DNA of 64,000 nucleotides from Stenotrophomonas sp. Marseille-Q4652 (GTDB lineage: Bacteria; Pseudomonadota; Gammaproteobacteria; Xanthomonadales; Xanthomonadaceae): the NCBI RefSeq assembly GCF_916618915.1, contig NZ_CAKAKE010000001.1:558001-622000 (forward strand). The letters are read 5' to 3'. Positions 9,226-17,602 of this stretch are shown here, one piece after another (within the stretch, counting starts at the first letter, position 1; each line of letters opens with the position of its first letter). The notes under the pieces are model-generated. The model ran no database searches, had not been told where the DNA came from, and saw nothing but the letters and a program-made list of their open reading frames with translations. The position numbers were made by a program, and so were the translations under genes.

Positions 9226-10571
9226 CAGCGGTCGAACGCCAGGCGCTGGCCGTTGGCTTCGCCGACGATGCGGTTGCCATCCCACGCCAGTTCGCCGTTG
9301 ACCCAGGTCGAGGCGATGCGCGAGCGGAACGTCATGCCCTCGAACGGCGACCAGCCGCACTTGGACAGCACGTTCTCGCGCCTGACGGTGAATGCGTTGT
9401 CTTCGACCAGCACAAGGTCGGCCCAGTAGCCCTCGCGAAGGAAACCGCGCTGGCTGACATCGAACAGCTGCGCCGGGGCATGGGCAAACTTCTGCACCAC
9501 CCGGGTGATGTCCAGCTTGCCCTCGTGCACCAGCTCCAGTGCCGCGACCAGCGCGTACTGCACCAGCGGCAGGCCCGAGGGCGCCTGTGGGTAGGGCTTC
9601 TGCTTCTCGTCCCAGGTGTGCGGGGCGTGGTCGGTGGCGAGCACATCGATCACGTCCTCGACCAGCGCGGCGGTCAGCGCCTCGCGGTCGCTGGCGTCCT
9701 TGATGGCCGGGTTGCACTTGATCAGGTTGCCCAGCCGCGCGTAGTCGGCACGATCAAAACGCAGGAAGTGGATGCAGGTCTCGGCGGTGATCTGCTTGCG
9801 GCTGCCATCGGCGCGGATCATCGGCCCACGCTCGAACAGGGCCAGCTCGTCGGCGGTGGAGATGTGCAGCACATGCAGGCGGGTGCCATGCTTTTTCGCC
9901 AGCGACACCGCCAGCTGCGAGGACTTCAGGCAGGCCTCGCGCGAGCGGATGTCCGGATGCTGCTCGGCGCTGAGGCTGTCGCCGTACTTTTCGACGTACG
10001 CCTTCATCAGCGCGTCGATCATCGGCGTGTCTTCGCAGTGGGTGATGATCGGCGTCGGCGCGTCGCGGAAGATCGCGTCCAGCGTTTCCGGGTTGTCCAC
10101 CAGCATGTTGCCGGTGGAGGCACCCATGAACACCTTGATGCCCGGCGCGGTCTTCGGGTCGAGCTTCTGGATGTGCTCCAGGTTGTCGTTGGAGGCGCCC
10201 ATGTAGAAGCCGTAGTTGGCGCGGGCGCGACCGGCGGCGGCGTCGTACTTGGCCTGCAGTGCCTCGGCATTGAGCGTCGGCGGATTGGTGTTGGGCATGT
10301 CCATGAAGGTGGTCAGCCCGCCGGCCACGGCCGCGGCCGATTCGGTGGCGATGTCTCCCTTGTGGGTCAGGCCCGGTTCGCGGAAGTGGACCTGATCATC
10401 GATCATCCCCGGCAGCAGCCAGCGGCCGGCGGCATCCACGACCTGCTCGCCGTCGCGGGCGGAAAGCCCGCTGCCGATCCGGGCAATGCGGCCCTGCTCC
10501 ATGCGCAGGTCGCCTTCTAAAACCTGGCCTTCGTTGACCAGTCGGGCGTTGACGATGAGGGTGGAAGGCAT
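9225..10571 (-). CDS. pyrC: Dihydroorotase
   Basis: 448 residues. The amidohydrolase metal motif reads DDQVHFREPG near residue 60, and the TDHAPH segment toward the C-terminus holds the catalytic Asp. The enzyme cyclises carbamoyl aspartate to dihydroorotate in pyrimidine synthesis. The length and the DQVHFREPG form point to the class I type, related to allantoinases, rather than the short E. coli PyrC. The gene starts one base after the yidD stop and its own stop overlaps the peptidase start, so yidD-pyrC-peptidase look like one transcript. Confidence 0.92.
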   Translation of the reverse strand: MPSTLIVNARLVNEGQVLEGDLRMEQGRIARIGSGLSARDGEQVVDAAGRWLLPGMIDDQVHFREPGLTHKGDIATESAAAVAGGLTTFMDMPNTNPPTLNAEALQAKYDAAAGRARANYGFYMGASNDNLEHIQKLDPKTAPGIKVFMGASTGNMLVDNPETLDAIFRDAPTPIITHCEDTPMIDALMKAYVEKYGDSLSAEQHPDIRSREACLKSSQLAVSLAKKHGTRLHVLHISTADELALFERGPMIRADGSRKQITAETCIHFLRFDRADYARLGNLIKCNPAIKDASDREALTAALVEDVIDVLATDHAPHTWDEKQKPYPQAPSGLPLVQYALVAALELVHEGKLDITRVVQKFAHAPAQLFDVSQRGFLREGYWADLVLVEDNAFTVRRENVLSKCGWSPFEGMTFRSRIASTWVNGELAWDGNRIVGEANGQRLAFDR

Positions 10572-10572
10572 C

Positions 10573-10824
10573 TCAGTGTTTTCCTGTGCAGCGGCAAGAG
10601 GGAGTGTCGGCCGGCGGGACGGGGTCGAAGCCGCCGGGGTGCAGCGGATGGCAGCGGCCGAGCCTGCGGATCGTCAGCCAGCCGCCACGCAGCGGACCGT
10701 GGCAGGTGATCGCTTCCATCGCGTATTCCGAACAGCTGGGCACGAAGCGGCAGCGCGGGCCGAGCAGGGGGCTGATGAATCGCTTGTAGAAGCGCAGCAG
10801 CGCGATGAGCAGGCGGGTTGTCAC
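10573..10824 (-). CDS. yidD: Membrane protein insertion efficiency factor YidD
   Basis: 83 residues from a GTG start. The YidD signature is clear: [19 protein letters not shown] followed by [11 protein letters not shown] and a [16 protein letters not shown] segment. YidD is a small peripheral membrane protein that helps YidC/Sec insert inner-membrane proteins. It is usually found beside rnpA and yidC, but here it heads the pyrC transcript, so the gene has moved from its ancestral cluster. Confidence 0.94.
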   Translation of the reverse strand: MTTRLLIALLRFYKRFISPLLGPRCRFVPSCSEYAMEAITCHGPLRGGWLTIRRLGRCHPLHPGGFDPVPPADTPSCRCTGKH

Positions 10825-11028
10825 GCCGGAATCATAAGCCAGTTGGCATTATCCCCGCGTTTGGCGCAGGATGGCTCGATGGTGCATCAGGTCGGTCTGG
10901 CCTGTGCCCAGCCAACGGCACGTCGCCGTTGGTTTCGTTCCGAACTGCGCGAAACGGTCCGGTTACGTACACAAGGACCGTTCCCACGCATACGGCAAGC
11001 CCTTTTGTTTACAGGGTCCCGGGCGTGG

Positions 11029-11057
11029 TTGCTGCTGCTGGTCGGGTAGGCTATAAA
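11029..11057 (+). promoter_or_regulatory. Predicted sigma-70 promoter of dksA
   Basis: A -35 box TTGCTG at 11029-11034 and a -10 box TATAAA at 11052-11057 are separated by exactly 17 bp. The -10 lies 44 bp before the dksA start. The rest of the 277-bp gap between yidD and dksA shows no gene. This is prediction from consensus only. Confidence 0.55.
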
Positions 11058-11101
11058 GGCCCGCTTTCCCGGGCCCCGGGGGAACCAAGGAAGAGCGTTT
11101 C

Positions 11102-12304
11102 GTGGCTGCTAAAAAACCTGCAAAAAAGGCCGTCAAGGCCGCCAAGAAAACCGCCAAGCCTGTTGCCAAGAAGGCCGCGGCTAAGACTGTCGCCAAGAAG
11201 CCGGTCGCCAAGGTGGCCAAGAAGGCGGTGGCCAAGCAGCCGGTGAAGAAGGCCGCTGCCAAGAAGGCCGTGGCCAAGGCGCCGGCAAAGAAGACCACGT
11301 CCGCGGCCAAGGCCCCGGCAAAGAAAGTGACCAAGGCAGCGGCGAAGCCGGCGCCGAAGTCGACCAGGACCACAAAGGTGGCCAAGACGTCCGTCAAGTC
11401 GCCCGCCAAGGCGGCCAAGGTCGCCAAGGCTCCCGTCAAGAAGGTGACCAAGCAGCCGGCCAAGGCAGCGAAGGTTGCCAAGGTCGCCAAGACCACCAAG
11501 GTTGCAGCCAGCAAGACCGCCAGGCCGGCAGTCGCGAAGGCCGCACCGACCAAGGCGGCCAAGCCGTCCGTTTCCAAGTCTGTAAGCAAGTCCGTACCGA
11601 AACCGGCTCCCGCGCCGGTGCCGGCCAAGCCTGTCCCGGCCAAGGCCGCTACGCCAGCTCCAGCTCCGGCTCCCAAGCCGACCGCCAAGCCGGCCACCGC
11701 GTCCAAGGCCCCGCAATCCAAGAATCCCGTGCCTGTTTCGAAATCCCCCGCAAGAACCACCGCCGCTCCTGCCGCCCCGAAAGCCACGCGCCCGGTCGGC
11801 AAGGTTGCTGTTGCCGTGACCGCCCGCTCCACCGCGCCGGCCCCGCGCAGCAAGTACAAGGTGGTCGAGTACAAGACCGACGAGGCCACCGGCCGCCCGA
11901 TCCTGCCCGAGGGTTACAAGCCCAGCGCGGAAGAGGAATACATGAGTCCGCTGCAGCAGGAGTACTTCCGCCAGCGACTGATGCAGTGGCGCGCCGACCT
12001 GGTCGAGGAGTCCAAGCAGACCATCGAGAACCTGCGCGAGGAAGTGCGTGACATCGGCGACGAGGCCGAGCGTGCGACCCGCGAGACCGAGAACTCGCTG
12101 GAACTGCGTACCCGCGACCGCTACCGCAAGCTGATCGGCAAGATCGACAGCACGCTCAAGCGCTTGGAAGCCGGCGACTACGGCTACTGCGTCGATACGG
12201 GCGAGGAAATTGGCCTGGAGCGTCTGGAGGCCCGTCTCACCGCCGAGCGCACCATCGATGCGCAGGAGCGCTGGGAGCACCTGCAGAAGCAGCAGGGCGA
12301 CTGA
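11102..12304 (+). CDS. dksA: DksA with a long histone H1-like N-terminal tail
   Basis: 400 residues from a GTG start with AAGGAAG about 9 bases upstream. Residues 1 to about 260 are a low-complexity Lys/Ala/Pro tail with repeated AKKA, AKAP and KVAK units, resembling histone H1 or AlgP-like proteins. Residues from about 277 are DksA: a coiled coil, then GDYGYC and GLERLEARLTAE. DksA enters the RNA polymerase secondary channel and works with ppGpp. The zinc finger is degenerate: one Cys (C363) remains of the usual four. The coiled-coil tip, DxxDxA in E. coli, reads DEAERA, so the second Asp is Glu. The tail probably binds DNA or RNA non-specifically. A terminator follows. Confidence 0.9.
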   Translation: MAAKKPAKKAVKAAKKTAKPVAKKAAAKTVAKKPVAKVAKKAVAKQPVKKAAAKKAVAKAPAKKTTSAAKAPAKKVTKAAAKPAPKSTRTTKVAKTSVKSPAKAAKVAKAPVKKVTKQPAKAAKVAKVAKTTKVAASKTARPAVAKAAPTKAAKPSVSKSVSKSVPKPAPAPVPAKPVPAKAATPAPAPAPKPTAKPATASKAPQSKNPVPVSKSPARTTAAPAAPKATRPVGKVAVAVTARSTAPAPRSKYKVVEYKTDEATGRPILPEGYKPSAEEEYMSPLQQEYFRQRLMQWRADLVEESKQTIENLREEVRDIGDEAERATRETENSLELRTRDRYRKLIGKIDSTLKRLEAGDYGYCVDTGEEIGLERLEARLTAERTIDAQERWEHLQKQQGD

Positions 12305-12323
12305 CCGGTCTCCGATCCACACG

Positions 12324-12350
12324 AAAAACCCGGCGCAAGCCGGGTTTTTT
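12324..12350. terminator. Intrinsic terminator after dksA
   Basis: Inverted repeat AAAAACCCGGC / GCCGGGTTTTTT with a short CAA loop and a run of six T, 20 bp after the dksA stop. The A-run on the other side lets it also serve the convergent MFS gene. Confidence 0.9.
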
Positions 12351-12379
12351 GTTGCCTGCAGGGTGGCTGGAAACCGCCC

Positions 12380-13627
12380 TCAGTGCAGGTCGCGCAGGTT
12401 CAGCCGGCGCAGGATCGGGTTCTTCCAGGCGGTGATGCCGGCCACGCCCAGTACCGCGCAGCCGCCCAGCACCACCGCCGGGACCAGGCCGAGCCAGCGC
12501 GCCATGGTGCCGGCGTAGAACGCGCCCAGTTCGTTGGACGAGCTGATGAACAGGCCGTTGATCGAGGACACCCGCCCACGCATTTCATCCGGCGTGGCCA
12601 GCTGCAGGATGGTCGAGCGCACCACCACCGACACCCCGTCAAACGCGCCGTAGAACAGCAGGATCGTCGCCGACAGCCAGAAGCTGCGCGACAGACCGAA
12701 GGCAATCACGCACAGGCCGAACCCCGCCACGGCGGTGAGCAGTACCGGGCCGGCGTGGCGCTGCAGGGGTCGGCGGGCCAGCCACAGGCCGACCACCACC
12801 GAGCCCAGCGCCGGGGCTGCGCGCAGGATGCCCAGGCCTTCCGGACCGTAGTGCAGGATTTCCTGGATGAAGGCCGGCAGCATCGCCACCACGCCGCCAA
12901 GCAGCACCGAGAACATGTCCAGCGCCATTGCGCCGAGCATCACCGGGGTGTTCCAGACAAAGCGCGCTCCCTCGGCGATGCTGGCGAAGATCGGCGCGGG
13001 ATGGGCCGGGGCAGGGGGCTCTTCCACCTTCAGCGCCGCCAGTGCCCACAACGCCAGCAGCGCGGCCGCAGCCGCCACGCCGTAGGCCACGCCCTTGCCT
13101 CCCCAGGCCACCAGCACGCCGCCCAGGGCGGGGCCGATCACCATGCCGGCCTGGAACACCACGCTGCCCACGCCCGCCCCCCGGGCGAACTGGCCGCGTG
13201 CCAGCACCCGCGCGAACAGCGCGTTGTAGATCGGCGACAGGAAGGCGCGGACCATGCCGGTCAGGGCGATCGCCGCGTAGATCGGCCACACCCCGTCAAA
13301 CGGCAGCCAGCCACTGGCCACGCCGACCAGGATCAAGGCCGTCAGCACCAGCCCGGCGCAGGCGGCCATGCCCAGGCGGCGCCGCGGCAAGTGGTCGACC
13401 AGGTAGCCGGCAAACGGGGCCACGCAGAAGTAGGGGAGCACTTCGGCCAGGCCGATCAGGCCCAGCGAGAACGGATTGCGGGTGATTTCGTAGATGTGCC
13501 AGCCGACCGTCACCGCGACGATCTGGTAGGACAGCATCGCGGTGATGCGGTACAGCAGCAGCGCGATGAAGCCCGGCTGGGCCAGCAAGGGTGCCGGGAC
13601 GTCCTCGCCGGGCCGGGGCCCGCTCAC
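12380..13627 (-). CDS. MFS transporter, enterobactin-exporter-like (EntS/DHA3 type)
   Basis: 415 residues, hydrophobic, with about 12 predicted membrane segments. The loop 2-3 signature is GYLVDHLPRRRLG, and the protein opens with a QPGFIALLLYRITAMLSYQ helix typical of EntS/DHA3-like drug or siderophore exporters. The substrate cannot be read. The GTG start overlaps the sufE stop (GTGA), so it is probably co-transcribed with cysS and sufE, although no functional link is obvious. It converges on dksA and shares its terminator. Confidence 0.82.
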   Translation of the reverse strand: MSGPRPGEDVPAPLLAQPGFIALLLYRITAMLSYQIVAVTVGWHIYEITRNPFSLGLIGLAEVLPYFCVAPFAGYLVDHLPRRRLGMAACAGLVLTALILVGVASGWLPFDGVWPIYAAIALTGMVRAFLSPIYNALFARVLARGQFARGAGVGSVVFQAGMVIGPALGGVLVAWGGKGVAYGVAAAAALLALWALAALKVEEPPAPAHPAPIFASIAEGARFVWNTPVMLGAMALDMFSVLLGGVVAMLPAFIQEILHYGPEGLGILRAAPALGSVVVGLWLARRPLQRHAGPVLLTAVAGFGLCVIAFGLSRSFWLSATILLFYGAFDGVSVVVRSTILQLATPDEMRGRVSSINGLFISSSNELGAFYAGTMARWLGLVPAVVLGGCAVLGVAGITAWKNPILRRLNLRDLH

Positions 13628-14064
13628 TGCTGCTGCGACTGCGCGGTTTCGCGGATGAAGGCCAGCATCGCCGCCAGGCCGTTGCTGCGGGTCGGCGACA
13701 GGTGCCGGGCCAGGCCGATGGAGGCCACGTAGTCCGGCTCGGTGGCCAGGATCTCCTGCGCCGAGCGCCCGGAGTACACGCGCAGGGCCAGGTAGATCAG
13801 CCCCGAGACAATGGCCGAGTCACTGATGGCATGGAAGCGCAGCTGTTCGGCATTGCCCTCCGGCACGATCCACACCATCGACTGGCAGCCGTGCAGGCGG
13901 TGCTCCTCGGTCTTCCACTCTTCGGGGAACGGCGGCAGCTTGCGGCCGAGGTCGATCAGGTACTGGTAGCGCTCGGACCAGTCACCGAAGAACGAGAACT
14001 CCTCGGCAATGGCGGCCTGGGCCTCGGCGGCGGTGGGTTCAAGCGGAAACGGGGAATCGGTCAT
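13624..14064 (-). CDS. sufE: SufE-family sulfur acceptor protein
   Basis: 146 residues from the ATG at 14064. The active Cys lies in RLHGCQSMVW (C60), the site where SufE takes persulfide from the desulfurase SufS. The rest has the SufE fold pattern, with SDSAIVSGLIYLAL in the middle. No suf operon is nearby, so this is a stand-alone SufE/CsdE-type acceptor that could serve either SufS or CsdA. It follows cysS and overlaps the MFS start. Confidence 0.9.
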   Translation of the reverse strand: MTDSPFPLEPTAAEAQAAIAEEFSFFGDWSERYQYLIDLGRKLPPFPEEWKTEEHRLHGCQSMVWIVPEGNAEQLRFHAISDSAIVSGLIYLALRVYSGRSAQEILATEPDYVASIGLARHLSPTRSNGLAAMLAFIRETAQSQQQ

Positions 14065-14128
14065 CGTGCTCTTCTTTGATGGACGCCCCGCAGGCCGGAC
14101 CTGCAGGGCGTGCGGCGTGCCGGTCGGC

Positions 14129-15529
14129 TCAGCCGTGCTTGCGGACCCAGCGGACGCCCTGCGGGGTGTCTTCCAGGATGATGTTCCCGGCGGCCAGCTG
14201 GTCGCGGATGGCATCGGCGCGGGCGAAGTCGCGGGCCTTCTTGGCGGCGATGCGCTCGTCGATCAGGGCCTGGATGCGGGCATCGTCGTCATTGCCGGCG
14301 CCACGGTTGAACCACTCGCCCGGCGACTGCTGCAGCAGGCCCAAGGCCAGGCCTGCGCCGAGCAGCTGCGACTTCACCGCCGAAAGATCGACCTCGCCGG
14401 CATTGCCGTCGGCGGCCAGGGCCTGGCGTGCCTGGCTGGCCAGCCGCGCCAGCACCGACAGGGCCAGCGGGGTGTTGAGGTCGTCGTCCAGCGCGGCCTC
14501 GATCTCGGCCGGGATCACCGGCCCGGCCGGCACGTCGGCCAGGTCGCGCAGGGTGCCGTACAAGCGGTCCAGGGTACGCACCGACTGCTCGATCAGCGCG
14601 TCGGACCAGTCCAGCGGCTGCCGGTAGTGGGCCGAGAGCAGGGCAAGGCGAAGCGCCTCGGGCGGGTGCTGGCGGACCAGGTCATGGACGCGCTCGATGT
14701 TGCCCAGCGACTTGCTCATCTTGGCGCCGCCGAAGTTGAGCATGCCGTTGTGCAGCCAGAACCGCGCGAACGGCGCCCCGCCATGGGCGCACTCGCTCTG
14801 CGCGATCTCGTTCTCGTGGTGCGGAAACTGCAGGTCCACGCCGCCGGCATGGATGTCGATGGTCTGGCCCAGGTGCGCGGCAGCCATCGCCGAGCACTCG
14901 ATGTGCCAGCCCGGGCGGCCGCGGCCCCAAGGCGAATCCCAGCCGGGCAGGTCCTCGGTCGAGGGCTTCCACAGCACGAAGTCGCCGGCGTCGCGCTTGT
15001 ACGGGGCGACCTCGACGCGGGCACCGGCCAGCATTTCCTCGGGGTCGCGGCGCGAGAGCTTGCCGTAGCCGGGGAAGCTGGCCACCGAGAACAGCACGTG
15101 GCCCTCGGCCGCGTAGGCGTGGCCTTCGGCGATGAGCTGTTCGCACATGGCGATCATCTGCGCGATATGGCCGGTGGCCGTCGGCTCGATGTCCGGGGCG
15201 GAGTCGCCGCTCACGCCCAGCGCAGCCATGTCCTCGCGGTAGGCCTGGGCAAAACGATCGGTGATCACCGAAATCGGCACGCCCTGTTCGCTCGCGGCGG
15301 CGTTGATCTTGTCGTCCACGTCCGTGATGTTGCGGGCATAACGCAGCGCGCCATAGCGACGGCGCAGCAGCTTGGCCAGCACGCCGAACACCACCGGGCC
15401 ACGCGCGTTGCCGATGTGCACGTAGTTGTAGACCGTCGGGCCGCAGACATACATGGTGGGGCAGGCCGGGTCGATCGGGGAGAACGGCTCGAGCTGCCGC
15501 GTCAGGTTGTTGTGCAGGCGCAGGGTCAT
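14129..15529 (-). CDS. cysS: Cysteinyl-tRNA synthetase
   Basis: 466 residues from the ATG at 15529. An upstream in-frame extension of 21 codons has no family similarity and is dropped. The class I signature motifs are HIGNARGP and KMSKSLGN, and the zinc-binding [13 protein letters not shown] segment is present. The enzyme charges tRNA-Cys in the cytoplasm. It is the first gene of a probable cysS-sufE-MFS transcript, where cysS and sufE share cysteine as substrate or sulfur source. Confidence 0.97.
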   Translation of the reverse strand: MTLRLHNNLTRQLEPFSPIDPACPTMYVCGPTVYNYVHIGNARGPVVFGVLAKLLRRRYGALRYARNITDVDDKINAAASEQGVPISVITDRFAQAYREDMAALGVSGDSAPDIEPTATGHIAQMIAMCEQLIAEGHAYAAEGHVLFSVASFPGYGKLSRRDPEEMLAGARVEVAPYKRDAGDFVLWKPSTEDLPGWDSPWGRGRPGWHIECSAMAAAHLGQTIDIHAGGVDLQFPHHENEIAQSECAHGGAPFARFWLHNGMLNFGGAKMSKSLGNIERVHDLVRQHPPEALRLALLSAHYRQPLDWSDALIEQSVRTLDRLYGTLRDLADVPAGPVIPAEIEAALDDDLNTPLALSVLARLASQARQALAADGNAGEVDLSAVKSQLLGAGLALGLLQQSPGEWFNRGAGNDDDARIQALIDERIAAKKARDFARADAIRDQLAAGNIILEDTPQGVRWVRKHG

Positions 15530-15687
15530 GGAGTGCGTCGGGGGGAGGAAGGAAAGCCCTGTGATTCTACCGGCCCGGCCGCCACCGGGCACGGGCGGCT
15601 GGGCAGGCGGGCGCTGGAGGGGTAATGTTCAGACCTACGTGGGCGTACGTGCCTACACTGTTGCCGTTGCCCGACTGACTGGTACCA

Positions 15688-16257
15688 ATGAATCCCGTCC
15701 TGTTGTCTCCCCTGGTCTGCCTGCTTGCATGTGTTGCCCTGCCGAGCGTCGCCCAGGACCAGTCGCAGGATCCGGACCAGCGCAACCGCGTGGTGATCGT
15801 GGAGAACGTGCGCTACGACTACGCCCAGGTGCTCAATGTCGAGCCGGTGTTCCAGGTCCTGCGTGCCACGCGCACCGAGGAGCACTGCATCCCGGTTACC
15901 ACCCGGACCCTGGACCCGGTCACCGTCACCGCCGAGGAGGAGAAGGGGCGTTTCGGCCGCTTCATGGATTCGGTGCGCAACATCTTCCGGCGCGATGACG
16001 AGGATCCGGAGGCGCGCGAGGCCGCCAAGCTGGCCGCCCGGCCGCCCAACTCCACGCTGCTGACCCCGGACTGCCGCATCGTCGAGGTGGGCCGTGAGTT
16101 CCGCCGCCCGATCGCCTACGACGTGGATTACGTCTACAAGGGCACCAAGTACCGCTCGCGCCTGCCCGAGGATCCGGGCAACCGCCTGCGCCTGCGGGTC
16201 TCCGTTACCCCGGATCTGGGTCCGGTCAGCGAGTCCTCGACCGCAGTCACCCCGTGA
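15688..16257 (+). CDS. Secreted hypothetical protein related to glycine-zipper/UmoD-type proteins
   Basis: 189 residues with a cleavable signal peptide (first 22 residues). The C-terminal third, around IAYDVDYVYKGTKYRSRL followed by DPGNRLRLRV, resembles the beta-rich end of UmoD/17-kDa surface-antigen-like proteins. Those normally carry a glycine zipper membrane segment. Here a charged stretch (RFGRFMDSVRNIFRRDDED) sits in its place, so membrane insertion through a zipper is unlikely. Two Cys residues, in EEHCIP and TPDCRI, could form a disulfide in the periplasm. Function unknown. It ends just before the arg leader. Confidence 0.6.
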   Translation: MNPVLLSPLVCLLACVALPSVAQDQSQDPDQRNRVVIVENVRYDYAQVLNVEPVFQVLRATRTEEHCIPVTTRTLDPVTVTAEEEKGRFGRFMDSVRNIFRRDDEDPEAREAAKLAARPPNSTLLTPDCRIVEVGREFRRPIAYDVDYVYKGTKYRSRLPEDPGNRLRLRVSVTPDLGPVSESSTAVTP

Positions 16258-16258
16258 C

Positions 16259-16287
16259 TTGCACGGTCCCCGGACTAGTGACATCAT
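16259..16287 (+). promoter_or_regulatory. Possible promoter of the arg leader
   Basis: TTGCAC at 16259-16264 and CATCAT at 16282-16287 are spaced by 17 bp. Transcription would then start near 16294, two bases before the leader ATG, making the leader peptide nearly leaderless. That would explain the missing ribosome binding site. The match to consensus is modest. Confidence 0.3.
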
Positions 16288-16295
16288 CGCCGGCC

Positions 16296-16397
16296 ATGAA
16301 ACCGAACAGTTCCCAGCTTGGTACCAGCGCCGCCCGGATGGCCTCCGGCATGACGTCGCGTGCCCGCCGACCGGAACCCCACATCCTCGCTGGGTAA
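16296..16397 (+). CDS. Putative arginine leader peptide
   Basis: A 33-codon ORF (MKPNSSQLGTSAARMASGMT, then SRARRPEPHILAG) sits between the upstream secreted-protein gene and argF'. It has four Arg codons. Three of them fall in a four-codon window at 16359-16370 (CGT GCC CGC CGA). Its stop codon overlaps a segment (16388-16399) that can pair either backward with 16320-16329 or forward with the 5' arm of the terminator at 16423-16446. That is the layout of a classical amino-acid attenuator. There is no good ribosome binding site. Existence and role are inferred from this arrangement only. Confidence 0.4.
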   Translation: MKPNSSQLGTSAARMASGMTSRARRPEPHILAG

Positions 16398-16446
16398 CCG
16401 GAGCTTCGTGCTGTCTGTTCGGAAAACCCAGCCCAGGCTGGGTTTT
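16388..16446 (+). promoter_or_regulatory. Candidate attenuator: antiterminator and terminator stems before argF'
   Basis: GCTGGGT (16389-16395) can pair with ACCCAGC (16426-16432) as an antiterminator. ACCCAGC is also part of the terminator 5' arm (AAAACCCAGC with GCTGGGTTTT). The earlier segment CCAGCG (16324-16329) can sequester CGCTGG (16388-16393). Ribosome stalling on the Arg codons at 16359-16370 would leave the middle segment free and let the antiterminator form. Reading through to the stop codon would cover it and favour termination. Confidence 0.42.
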
Positions 16447-16448
16447 TT
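16423..16448 (+). terminator. Intrinsic terminator in the argF' leader
   Basis: A ten-base-pair stem AAAACCCAGC / GCTGGGTTTT with a four-base loop runs into six T. It lies 166 bp after the previous gene and 115 bp before argF', so it either ends the upstream transcript or works as the attenuator of the arg operon. Confidence 0.85.
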
Positions 16449-16563
16449 CGTTTCCGCTCCACCGGAACGGTTTCATTTCTGATCTTTTTTGCGTTTTCCC
16501 ATAGGCAATGCGCATTCCGCGCCCCCACCACCGGCAACGGTGTCACCTGCAAAGGATGGATAG

Positions 16564-17574
16564 ATGTCCCTCAAGCATTTCCTGAACACCCAGGACTGGA
16601 GCCGTTCCGACCTGGACGCCCTGCTGACCCAGGCGACGCTGTTCAAGCAGCACAAGCTCGGCGACCAGCTCAAGGGCAAGTCCATTGCCCTGGTGTTCTT
16701 CAACCCGTCCATGCGCACCCGCACCAGCTTCGAGCTGGGTGCCTTCCAGCTCGGTGGCCACGCGGTGGTGCTGCAGCCGGGCAAGGATGCGTGGCCGATC
16801 GAGTTCGACCTGGGCACGGTGATGGACGGTGACACCGAGGAGCACATCGCCGAGGTGGCCCGGGTCCTGGGCCGCTACGCCGACATCCTGGCCGTGCGCG
16901 CCTTCCCGAAGTTCGTCGACTGGCAGGTCGATCGCCAGGACCGCGTGCTCAATGCCTTTGCGAAGTACTCGCCGGTGCCGGTCATCAACATGGAGACCAT
17001 CACCCATCCGTGCCAGGAGCTGGCCCACATCCTGGCCCTGCAGGAGCACTTCGGCACCACCGACCTGCGCGGCAAGAAGTACGTGCTGACCTGGACCTAC
17101 CACCCCAAGCCGCTGAACACCGCGGTAGCCAACTCGGCGCTGACCATCGCCACCCGCATGGGCATGGACGTGACCCTGCTGTGCCCGACCCCGGACTACA
17201 TCCTGGACGAGCGCTACATGGGCTGGGCCGAGCAGAACGTCGCCGAGAGCGGCGGTTCGCTGCAGGTCAGCCATGACATCCAAAGGGCCTACACCGGCGC
17301 CGATGTCGTTTACGCCAAGAGCTGGGGCGCGCTGCCGTTCTTCGGCAACTGGGAGCCGGAAAAGCCGATCCGCGACCAGTACAAGCACTTCATCGTCGAC
17401 GAGGCGAAGATGGCGCTGACCAACAACGGCGTCTTCAGCCACTGCCTGCCGCTGCGCCGCAACGTCAAGGCCACCGACGCGGTGATGGATTCGCCGCAGT
17501 GCATTGCCATCAACGAAGCCGAGAACCGCCTGCACGTGCAGAAGGCGATCATGGCTGCGCTGGCCACCCAATAA
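16564..17574 (+). CDS. argF': N-acetyl-L-ornithine carbamoyltransferase
   Basis: 336 residues. The carbamoyl-phosphate site reads SMRTRTSFE, followed by HPCQELAH and, near the end, [17 protein letters not shown]. In this family the last segment contains the lysine (here K302) reported to be carboxylated in the Xanthomonas enzyme. The [10 protein letters not shown] segment replaces the ornithine loop of ordinary ArgF and accepts the N-acetylated substrate. The enzyme makes N-acetylcitrulline, so arginine is built through acetylated intermediates up to that point. It has AAGGA upstream and is the first structural gene after the attenuator-like leader. Confidence 0.95.
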   Translation: MSLKHFLNTQDWSRSDLDALLTQATLFKQHKLGDQLKGKSIALVFFNPSMRTRTSFELGAFQLGGHAVVLQPGKDAWPIEFDLGTVMDGDTEEHIAEVARVLGRYADILAVRAFPKFVDWQVDRQDRVLNAFAKYSPVPVINMETITHPCQELAHILALQEHFGTTDLRGKKYVLTWTYHPKPLNTAVANSALTIATRMGMDVTLLCPTPDYILDERYMGWAEQNVAESGGSLQVSHDIQRAYTGADVVYAKSWGALPFFGNWEPEKPIRDQYKHFIVDEAKMALTNNGVFSHCLPLRRNVKATDAVMDSPQCIAINEAENRLHVQKAIMAALATQ

Positions 17575-17602
17575 ACCCCACGAACCACTGGATCCCCCAC
17601 CC

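Noticed and set aside
9226..9717. N-terminal extension of the M23 peptidase
   Set aside because: The extension is antisense-like frame of pyrC. The signal peptide begins at 9225 and overlaps the pyrC stop in the usual ATGA way.
12380..15529. cysS-sufE-MFS as a sulfur-transport system
   Set aside because: The overlap shows co-transcription only. Nothing in the MFS protein points to a sulfur substrate.
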